Positions 10,101 through 22,100 of a stretch of 64,000 nucleotides of DNA are shown here, piece by piece. Positions within the stretch are counted from its first letter, which is position 1; each line of letters starts with the position of its first letter. The DNA comes from Brasenia schreberi (Eukaryota > Streptophyta > Magnoliopsida > Nymphaeales > Cabombaceae): assembly GCA_036023115.1 (NCBI GenBank), contig JAYKKT010000056.1, forward strand, positions 3,096,001 through 3,160,000, in the 5' to 3' direction. Under the pieces are notes generated by a model. That model searched no databases, was not told the origin of the DNA, and saw nothing but the letters and a program-made list of their open reading frames with translations. A program made the translations under genes and the position numbers.

Positions 10101-13100
10101 CAGTCCCTTATGTTCCAACCTGTTGCGCTTTTTTATATGGATGTGTTCAAAGACACTTCAATTCCTTTCACAACCAATTGCACTATAGGTTTGACTCAAA
10201 ACTCTGACTGCAAAATCCTTAAGGTTTGGGCAATCACTTTCAAACCTATTCCACCAAACATCTATAGAAAAAAACAAACATTAGAGACATAATCCACAAT
10301 AATATAAGATGTATTGATTTAAGAAACTTAAATACGAGGATAAACAATTTACCTGGACGCATAACACTGTGGTTGTGAATTGCTATAGGCAAACTCATCA
10401 AGTGAAGAGCATTATCATAGATCTTCATCTTTTGACGTATAGCATCTATTGTATTTTCATTAGGGACTGATCTATCTATACAATCAATGATGTCTCGATT
10501 AACCTCACCGTCCCTTTTAAAGCTTGCTGAGTACCTGAATAATGGGTTTAGATAATATGTTGTTGCATGAATAGGTTGATACAATTGTTTATTCCATCTA
10601 TTATCAATAATTTTTCACATGGGCACATAATATCTCTTTTCTCCATTAAAATTATTTCTAATTGCTTCTTTTGCCCTATACATGGCTTCAAAAAGGTAGC
10701 CTATAGATGGTTTCTCCTCGCTATCAGTCAATCTCAAAACCTTCACTAATGGATATGTAATCCTCAACAGTCTAACACATGCATTCTAAAATGTACTCCT
10801 GAAGACTGTCTCGAAAATCTCATTCAACTTTCGATTTCTTCTATTTTGAGGAAACTCTATAAATTGTTGTCACTCATTTGAGGAGAGCATTCTCTTCAAT
10901 GCTTGCTTCTGTCTCACAATACTCTATATTGATAAGAAGTTTGTTGCAAACTGAGTTGTAGTTGTTCGAAGAAGCTCTGCACCTTCTGTATATCTCCTCA
11001 TCATATACAAAACAAATGCATGGTTGTAGATGAATTTGGTGATATCTTTGCAACACTCAGTTGATGCCTTTATCTCATCTATCTCACCAATATCCTCAAG
11101 GATAAGATATAAACAATGGGTTGTGTATGGTGTCAAATAGAAAGTCCCATAAGTATCAGCTAACTCCTTCCCAGCTGTTTTATAGTTAGTTACATTATTT
11201 GTAATCAATTGGACTACATTCCTATCCCAACCTCACATATCACCTTATCAAATTCTTGCCGTAGGATTTCTACGGTGTGCTTCTCCTCCAACATGTCTAG
11301 AGATCGCAATCGTGAAATTTCACCACTAACCACCCTCTCATAAAATAAACATCTTATCTTCAATCTGAAACCCTCAATTGGTATACCCCATTGCCATGCT
11401 GGATCATCAGACCGAGAATGAGAGTCTCTAACACCCCTTCCTGCCATCTCAATTGAGTACTTTAATTCAATAAAAAACATGAAAATAAAAGCACTTCGTA
11501 AATCCCCAATCTTCAAATAACACTCAAATAGACTGTCTCCCACTTCATGAATGGAATAAAAATCATATTCACACACTTAATAACTTCATGTTTTGTCATT
11601 CAAAAAAAGAAAAATATAAATAACATAAAAAAATAACAAATACAAAGGAAAAAATAAAAATAAAAAACACTAAACATATACTAAAATCTGAGTTGGAAGG
11701 CTTGCACGGACACCGTAGAGCACGTTTTTGGAGCCTTTAACACCAAGGAGGAAAAGAATCACGCTAGGGAGCTCTGAACAAACCAAGGAAACCTGCAAAA
11801 ATACGGGTTTCCGTTTGGCCAGGGACCCTTTATCGTACCGATAAGAGTCCCTGGGCGTATCCGTATCACACGATACGGAGCGATAAGTTATGTTTTACGA
11901 TACTCTTAGGTGTATCGTTATCGCACTGTATCATACGAGATACGGTGCGCTACGGATAACACTGGTTGGTCGACACCTACAAAAGGGTTGAACCATTCTC
12001 TAATATTTTTTCGCTATTATCAATAAATTTGCTTTCATATTCAACAACGAACATGGTATCAGAGTCTCAATAGGCATGCAAACCGCCATTTGTTGTTCTG
12101 ATTGCCTCCGCCATCATAAGTTATTGTCTAAGTTACCGCCTCAATCTCAACTGAGGTCACTGATACTCTCAGGGAAAGTCTGTTTAGGTTAGTCTTCTAC
12201 CCTTAATCACAGAAAGGGAAATATGATGGAACGAATCAACCAAACAGATAGGAGTGATACATTTCTCATAACCAATATCAAGTTTAATGTTAAAAATTAT
12301 CTAGAATGATCTAAATCCATACAGCTTGGTGTTTGGGCTAAAAGGAAGACTGAATCTCACACAGTAATATGTGAAGCCAGAAGTAGGGAGTTTAGAATAC
12401 CCTGAGTGGGAAAAGGAGGATGCATTAGTTGTAGTCAGGTTAATTAACTCTATGATGCCTAATGTGGATAGTTCTTTTCTATACTTGGAAATAGCCCATA
12501 AAATATGGGAGGGAGTGAAATAACCTTACTCGAGAAAAAGAATATAGCAAAGGAGTATGAACTCCTAAAAAAAAAATAGAAATATAAACAAAGGGCAAAG
12601 ACCATCAATGAATATTATATATAATTGAGGGGACTATGGGATGCACGGGCGTACCACACAATGTGTGGTGCAAAAAATGTGTCCAAGAACGAGGAAATAA
12701 ATTCGAGAAAAGGAAAGTGTTTGATATATTACGTGGTATCTCCTCAAACTAAGAAAATATAAAGACCAATATCCATGCAAATAACAAAATTCCTACTCTT
12801 GAAACCGTATACACATTATTGATCTGAGAAGAGGATAGAAGAATTTTTTTTTTTAAAATGTTCATAACATTGAGAAGATAGCCTTCGTTAGAAGGAATTA
12901 TAATCAAGCTACAAGAGGCAGAAGAGGAACTAGAGTCACTGGATGTGGTGACCTTCCTACTGAAGGGAGAGATACATTGAAATGTACACATTATAGGAAA
13001 TCTAGACATATTGGGTTATTGATTCAGGTGCAACATAACATATGGTGAGATCTAAAGAAGGGTTAATTGATTATCAAGAATCGCATGATTTGGTTAAAAT

Positions 13101-16100
13101 CACTGATAATTCCTTTATATCAATAACTAGAAAAGGAAAACTGTGGACACTGTTAGAACTACTAGATCCAGTGTTATATGTACCTTATATTTCGATGAAC
13201 CTTCTCCTTGTTCGTGCATTAACTAGAAAACTAAATAGCAGTATATATTTCTCCTCATCTTATTGTGCATTTTGGGAAAAGAAGACAAGAAAGATTTATG
13301 GATATGATAGAAGAAATGGAGGCCACTACTTATATGAGAAAAATAAAGAAGCAATACTTCAACATCAAAGATTGGGTCATCTACCACTATCAAAGTTAAA
13401 GATTCTTGTACTGGAACCGGCTAAACTCAATAAAGAAATGTATTTGGAATGTGAACCATGTCAGTTGGGTAACATGTTCGAGTTAATTTTCCTCGAAGTG
13501 CATCAAGAACAAAAAGTGCATTTATTTTAATTCATTCAGATGTATGGGAGACCTTGCCTGATTACTGTTGTTCCTTAACACAGATATTTTATTTTATTTA
13601 TTAATGATTATTCTCTGTTTACTGTTGTTTATTTACTGAAGTCAAAGGATGAGGTTGTTATAATATTCTCTTTATTTCATAAGTTTATTGAGAAGCAATT
13701 TCAGGCACAAGTTAAAACTATCATATTAGATAATGGTGGTGAGTTTACTTCAGGAATATTAAAGAATTATCTTGCATCAGAGGGAATACTCCACCAATGA
13801 TTGAGAGCAAATCACCAAAATCGTGCTCCATCATCAACTCTTGAAGGAAAAATATCGATGCAATTGCTAATTTAAAAAAAAAAGACTTTTCCATGTTACT
13901 CTTAGAGTGTTTGGGTGTGTATGTTATGTGTATGTGCACCTTAATAGTATGGATAAACTGGACTCAAGGGCAATAAAATATGTATTTATTAGATATTCTC
14001 TCTTCGAAAAGAGATTCAAAAAGGAATATCAATGTTATTACCCCTGCACCAAAAACTTTTGTTTCTAGAGATCATACTTTTTATGAGAATACATATTACT
14101 ATAGTGATAAGGGAGAGCTAGGAGAGCTAGAGCAAGTTATCAAACAGAGGGAGCAAATTCTTTTACTACTATAAGAAGAAATTGAGGAAGAAGACCTTGA
14201 AGGTCAAGAAAACAATGGTGATAGCTATGAAAAGTCTGAAAAACTAGATCTAAATAAGATGTATACAAGATGAACAACAACAACATAAGCCTTTTCCCAT
14301 ACTATACGGGGTCGGCTACATGGATTCTTTGTTTCCACAGCTCTATCATGTGCCATGTTAGCAGTTAACTCCCAATAAGCTAGATCATTCTTTATTGTTT
14401 CTTTCCAACACTTTTGTGGTCCTCCTCTACCTCTTTTAATACTTTCCAAATTTAGTTTTTCTAACCCTCTTATAGGTTCTTCTTTTGATCTTCTTTCTAT
14501 ATGTTCAAACCATCTTAAACGATATTCTCTCATTTTATTCTCTATTGGTGTCACTCCTAATTTGTTTTTAATAACCTCATTATGTATACGTCTTTTCTTG
14601 TATGACCACTCATCCATCTCAATATCTTCGTATCTGTCACAGACATCTTTTCGTACATGTTGATGGTTAACTGCCCAACACTCAGAACCATAAAACATTA
14701 TGGGTCTAATTGTTGCTCTATAATATTTACCTTTTAACTTTAGTGGTATCTTCTTATCACAAATAATACACGATCCTCATCTCTATTTTAACCAGCCAAC
14801 ATTAATTCTATGTATAACATTTCCATCAATTCTTCCATCACTCAAAAAAATTGACTCTAGGTATTTAAAACTTTTCTTTTGGGGGATGCAATGTGTGCCA
14901 ATTTTAATTTTTATGTCCTCTGAAGTAACCAAATGATCAAACTTATATTCCATTTATTTTTCCTTTGTTCTACTAAGTCAGAGGCCTTTGCTTTCTAATG
15001 CTTCTCTCCATAGTTCCAATTTACTATTAACTTTTTCCTTAGACTCTTCCACTGACACAATGTCATATGCAAATAGCATACACCAAGGCACTTCATCTTG
15101 AATATGTTTTGTTAACTCATCAATCACCATTATAAATAAGTATGGACTTAAAGTTGATCATTGATGTAACCCAATATTAACTTCAAAGAAGTCTTTCATT
15201 CCTTCATGAGTCCTCACACATATTTTTGCACCATCATACATGTCTCTCATCAGGTTAATCTATGTTAATGGGATACCTCTTTTTTCCAACGTTCTCCAAA
15301 GAACCTCCATCGGTACCCTATCATAAGCTTTTTCTATATCAATAAATATCATTTTAAAGTCTTTCTTTTTTGCTCTAAAATGTTCCATAAGACGTCTCAA
15401 AAGGTAAATCGCTTCAACAGTAGATCTACCTGGCATGAATTCAAATTGGTTCTCGGTTGTACTTGATACTTGTCTTAACCTACGTTCGATAATTTTTTCC
15501 CACAATTTCATAGTATGACTCATTAACTTGATACCTCGATAATTCGCACAATTCTGAATGTCTCCCTTGTTCTTATATATGGGTATAAGTGTACTCGCTC
15601 TCCATTTTACGGGCATCTTTTAGTTTCTCCATATTTCCATAAATAGTCTTGTGAGTAAGTGATTCTTATTTCTCCTACTATTTTCCAAACTTCTATAGGA
15701 ATATTGTATGGTCCTACCCATTTACCACCCTTCATATGTTTAAGAGCCTCTTTGACTTCATTCTTTTGAATACGTCGATAGAAATTGTGGTTTATATACT
15801 TTTCTGATTTGGCTACATCTCCTAAGCTAATACTAACATCTTTATTTTCATTAAAAAGCTTATAAAAATAGTTTTTCCATCTATTTTTTATATCATCATT
15901 TGCCACTAGAATTTTTTCATCCTCGTCCTTGATGCATCCAACATAATTAAGATCTTTAGTTTTCTTATCTCTAGCCCTAGCTATCCTAAAAATATCTCTT
16001 TCACCCTCTTTTGAGTTGAGTTTTTTATATAAATCATCCCAAATTTTAGCTTTTGCTTCACTCACGGCCTTTTTTGCTTCCTTCTTTGCTTTCTTATATG

Positions 16101-19100
16101 CCTCTAAAGTTTCACTAGTTTTCTTAGCATAATGTAATTTGTAACATGTCCTCTTTGCCTTGATTTTATTTTGCACTACTTCACTCCACCACTAAGCTTA
16201 TTTTTGTGCCAGTACACCTCCCTTAGATAAACCTAACACATCTTTTGCCACTTTCCTAATATGTATAGCCATATTGTTCCACATATCACAGGGTGTACCA
16301 ACATAATTCCAAACATCTCCTTCAAGGACTATCTGTTTAAATATATCTTCTTGCTTTTGAGGTTCCACCATTTAGTCCGAATAACTCGATGCACTCTTTT
16401 CTTCTTTGCCCATTTTTTATTTTTAAATCCATAACTAAAAGTCGATGTTGGGTGGTTAAGCTCTCTCCTGCAATTACCTTGCGATCTTTACAACAATTTC
16501 TATCTTCTTTTCTACAAATAAAGTAATCAATTTGTGTTTGTGATAAGCCACTCTTATAAGTAATTAAATGTTCATCTCGTCTCATTTTTTGAAGATTGTA
16601 TTGACTATAAAGATATCAAATGCCATAGCAAAATTTAAAATCTCCCTACCTTCCTCATTTATATCTCCAAAACCAAAGTTTCCATGAATACCTTATATCC
16701 TAATGCCTCTTTACCAACATGTTCATTTAAGTCTCCTCCTAAACAAATCATCTCCCTTTGTGAAATCCTTTTAATCACCATATCTAACTCTTCCTAAAAA
16801 ATTGTCTTTATACTATCTTTTAGGCCTACTTGGGGTGCATAAGCACAAATTATATTCAAAACCTCTGCTCCTGACACTAATTTCAACGTTATGATTCGGT
16901 CACCATATCGTTGTATGTCTACTACACTATCCTTTAAATCTTTATTTATAATAATACCAACTCCATTTCAAGCCTTTTCCTTACCTGAGTACCATAATTT
17001 AAAAGTTGTATCATCTATCTCCTTTGCTTTTTCTCCACCCCACTTTGTCTCTTATAAACACAGAATATGAATCTTTCTTCGAATCATAGTATCTACCACC
17101 TCCATTAGCTTACCGGATAATGTTTCAATATTCCAAGAACCAATACGAATCTTTTTATCTAAGACTAGCTTCCTTACCCCCCGCATCCGTCCATATTGAA
17201 AATGTGGAGAGCCTCTCTGTAAATTATTCACTAGATTCAGACGGCAATGTAACGGGACTAACTTCTTTACCCACACTCGTCCATGATGTGAAAACCCTCT
17301 CTGCAATTGATTCACAACATCTGGGCGAAAATGTAGTGGCCCTTGCTTACTTATCACTGCATTCGGGCTCTAACACATCGTTAGGCGGGAACGCCCCAAA
17401 GCAATACTCATAATTTGTGTAATCCATGGTATAAAAATCTGACAAAGTTTTATGCTGGCTGTCAGAAGCCTAACACAACCCTCTTCTTTTATCCGAGCTT
17501 GGGACCGGCAATGCAAGGGTGATCTCTTACATGGGCGGAGTTGTATACAAGATAAATAAGGAAAAAAAAATTGGCAGATATAAGAGTCACAAGAAGAGTT
17601 TAACTATGTAACACCAACTCCTACAGTACCTAAATCAACAAATCTAGCAAATGATTTAGATCTACCACTCATAGTAAGAAAAAAAAAAGATGTATATAAC
17701 CGATGAGTAATTTTATTAATTATAGAGAAATGTCAACCAACTACAAATCATTTGTGACAAATGTTAATGCAATAGTGATTCTAAAACCCTGAGAGGATGT
17801 AAGCTTATCAAAAAAATTACAGCTCGCTATGAAGGAGAAAATTGATATATTAAAGAAAAACAGTACCAAAGAAATTGTATCACTACTAAAAGGGAGAGAA
17901 GTTATAACGTGTAAATGGGTATACAACAACAACTACTAAGCCTTTTCCCATACTAGACGGAGTCGGCTACATGGATACTATAAAATGCAAAGCATAAGGA
18001 GAAATTGATAGATACAAAGCTCGACTCGTTAGAAAGAGATATAATTAATCTTATGGGATAGTATATAATGAAACATTTGCCCCAATAGCAAAGATGACAT
18101 TTATACATGTTATTATCAGTATGACAGCTAACAAAGGATGAAGATGTGTGACAACTTAATGTAAAAAAGACCTTTCTTTAAGAAAGGTCAATGAAGAAGT
18201 GTACATGAAAGTGCCACAAGGATTGAAACATCATTATGACCCAAATAAAGTGTGCAATCTAAAGAAAGCTTTATATGGATTGAGATAATCACCACGTGCA
18301 TGGTTTGAATGCTTCAGTGAAGGAATCATTAGACTTAGGTATTGTTGAAATTCGTGATAACTGCAGCGAATAATTAAATATGAAAAACATTGACAAAAGA
18401 TAAAGACTAAAAAATGAAGATTTGAAGGAGGGGGCAAGCCCTCCAATGGAGGTCGACCCCCTCTCTTTCTCACTCTCTATTAATCAGACTCTTAACCCTA
18501 ATACAAACTTTCAGCCCTTATGGGTTGTAAAACAAAAAATTACCAAAATGCCCTTAGTACTCTGGGCAATTACAATAATACCCAACTATTAGAAATTACA
18601 TAACTAACACTTAAAACACAGCAGATACATATATTCTCAACACCCCCCTCATGTTGGGAGTGAGATATTTCGAACTCCAAACTTGTAAAAAAACTGGTTC
18701 TTTTTTCACCACACGTGCACTAACGATATCTTCGAGGCTTCTTTAAATCAACTTAATAATCAAGAATACTTGGGTAACACACGACCCTTCTATCGGTGTC
18801 GGTTGTTCCCTCTCTCTTTCTTTTCTTCATGAAGTGATTAGACAGCTACACTTAAAAGTCATGTTTCTCTACTCTTAAGAAAGTTGATCTTTTATAGTAG
18901 GAGGTACTATCTCCACCATACACACGTCATACGGCTTTTCCTGCGCACCTTCACATGGTGGTTGCTGCTAGTGTTGGTTGGGTGCCCTCTCTCTACCACT
19001 CAAATAGCAGAATACACACTTCTGCTCATACTAGTCGGTCTACGCCCCTTCACTTGGTGACTGCAGCTGCTTTCCAACCCTCCTTACTGTTTCCTTCAGC

Positions 19101-22100
19101 TACTCAAGATTTTAACTTTCATACTTTTTGGTGATACTGTCACATTCCATACCAACAAATTCCTCTAGCCTCTTCTATGATTTGATTTTTCATGCAAATG
19201 TAGTAAAAAGTAAACTAATTTTTCTGTACTCTGCCTTTTTCTTCTATTTGTATTTATGCTGGTTGACTAAATAAGGAAACACTCACTATGCACTTCATAT
19301 TTACCGTATTTTTTTGAATTTTTCAGCCCCCCTTGGCTGTCCATTTTCAAGCAACCTTCCTTGCTGCAACATTTTTCAATCATTGCTGCAATATTCTTCA
19401 ACTTAGCTTTCATGGTTGTAACACACTTTTATCAGCCTTAATGGCTGAGTTTTTAAGCAACTTTCATAGCTGCAAATTCCTACAATTTCAATGGCTGCAA
19501 ATAAAACATTTCTGCAATCCTCATGACTCCTATCTTCATCATCTATCTCTTTGCTGTAAACTTTCAAGAATTGGTAGATTGGAGATATTTCATCCATGTC
19601 CACAATTGAACGTTGGCACCCCTACACGGCTGCCTTCTCTTTCTTACTTTCTTCATATTGTTTTCTGAACATCTCTCTCACTCTTTCGACACAATGATCT
19701 CTTTTAAAGAAGTTGCAACTCCACTGGTAACATCTTCTTCAATGTACTACATAAGAGCGTTCACAACTTGTATGGAGTGATAGTTATCCTCCTTGATACA
19801 ACCTTTTATAAACTCTCTTAGCAACTCTCTTAACTGTAAGACTGTTCATCTTTCAGTAACCCTTCTGACTTCTAATCGGGTGTGCTCACGATGTTCTGCA
19901 TATTTTCCATTGTATTCATAAATTTTTAATTCACTCCAAGGTGTCTGAGTAACTTCTCCTGTTAAATTGAACCATCTTGGTATAAATTTGTCGCCATTGG
20001 CTTCTCTGTTCCTCTTTTCAGCCCTCTGCCTTTCTTCCAAATTGGTCTTTTCTGCATCAGTTTTTGATAAATTACCCATTTCAAGAGCATATCGATCAAG
20101 ACGTAGTCTGGAGTCTGATGCAAGCAAATTCTTTGTTGCAGTCTCAAAGCTATTAATTCTATGTGCAAAGTATGTGTATTGAAATTTGTCATTCTCTGGA
20201 ACTGCTGCAACCCTCCATGCCTCTTTGAATTTCGTGCCAAGAAGAGGTTCCCTTCTAAGTCGCAAGGCTGATAACTCATAGATTCATTCTATTTCCCAGT
20301 CATCAAAATTTTAGGCTCCTCCTCAGCATTATAGACATACCCATCTACTTCATAACGACCTGTACCAAACCAACCACATGGCTCAAAGTAAAGAACCAAG
20401 ATTGTTAAATTTTAGGCTCCTCCTCAACCCTCTTTGTTGCCGGTGGTTAAATTTGTCATGATCATCTCTCCAAGTGAATCAACCCAAGTTCGCCCAAATA
20501 TGAGATTGTTAACCTTGGTTGGAGGGGTCACAAGATCAAGGAGAACACCAGCTTTCTTCAAAGTAACACGTGTCCTTCGAACAGGATAAACATCTTCACG
20601 GATTCCTCTAGCTTACTATGTTTGGCATACAAAACGGTTAAGCAGGTTGTTACATATAGATCATTTTGCAAACCCATTCTTTCACTAGTTGTATTGACAG
20701 TTATATCAGCAAGAGAAGCAATTACTAAAATCATGGGAATTATCCTTTATGCAGTCACTTTCCTAAAAACATGGGACTCATCCTTATTTTTAGAATCATC
20801 CTTATCTTGATTTATTTTCCTTATCATTCCCACCAAATCAGGAAATTAATTTCCATAACTATTTCAGGTTAGCTTGGAAACAAATTATCCATGTAGCCGA
20901 CCCTGTCTAGTATGGGAAAAGGCTTAGTTGTTGCTGTTGTTGTTTATTTCTGGTTAGCTCTCTCATAAAATCAGGAAAGTACTTTTCATATCTACCTTTC
21001 TGGTTTGCTTTCCACAAAATCAGGAAAAGTAATTTGTAACTTCCATTTTCATTCAAAAGAAATGAAATTACCTTTCTCAAAAAAAAATTCAAATCTTACT
21101 TTCTAGATTTGTGTGTAACCATTTTCAGAAAGGATGGTCCATTTACTTTAGGCAACCAATAGCCTTACTTCTTCGTTAGCTTCTTCTTCCTTTTGCATTT
21201 GCTCTCTGTTTTTCTATCAGCCTTAATCATTGCTTCTACATTGGCCACCAATAGCCTTACTTCTTCGTTAGCTTCTTCTTCCTTTTGCATTTGCTCTCTG
21301 TTTTTCTATCAGCCTTAATCATTGCTTCTACATTGGCCACCAAGGAGTCGATGATTTTATCTTTGCCAACATTTGCCATGTCAGTCACATTCATTATACA
21401 ATTCAGAATAGTATCATACACTTCCTTGGTGTATTCCGCAACATTGCTGCCATAAATTCGTTGGTAATAATACTCTACCAGTGTCATTTTGAATCGAGAA
21501 TCCAAAATAACCACCACAGCCATAACTATGTTACACAAGTTCCAGTACTTGTTAAAAAACTTTTCTTCATCTTTGAAACCATGGAACAAACAACTATGTT
21601 TCCCCGGTTAACTTTAATACTGCCCCTTCATAAATATTTCACCACCAATACTAACAGATATATCATGTTGTTGGCCTTCTTCAACCAATTGGCCTTTCAT
21701 TGCTAATCAGTAATATTCAGAAAATATCCGTCTTCACTGTGAATCATAAATCACGAATAAAGAAGGAAAGCGGCTACCAACTTCCCTGCCAGAAGAACTT
21801 TCAATTCTTCTCAGTGCATTTTAAAAGAAACATCAGATATAAGCAGATGCATCACTAGGCCGTCTGCAGCAGGGCACCATCACTCCGCTCATCTACAGCT
21901 TCCAATTGTAAATGATCCTCAACCTTCAGGCACCCTGAGAGATCAGCCATAAATCATGATGCTGACTCTTGCAAACCTGGGCTATGTTTTTAAGGTTTTC
22001 CTTGGCTTCCTCATTCATTTCTTCAGCAGCTTTTCTCCGAGTTTCCTTAGCCTCTCTTTGTTTGACGAATTTCTTAGAATCATCTTTGTGGTCAGTCAGC

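Larger units (their letters stand above)
9295..12053 (+). repeat. 5' LTR of copia D, split by a hAT element
   Basis: The parts 9295-9455 and 11973-12053 match the 3' LTR at 23737-23978 (tggaagactgaagg, ggcatttttgtctttt, agcccattatataaagg, then caaaagggttga and tattttttcgctatt). Between them is a 2509-bp hAT element with an 8-bp duplication. A TATA-like tatataaagg lies in the left part, as expected of an LTR promoter. Confidence 0.92.
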
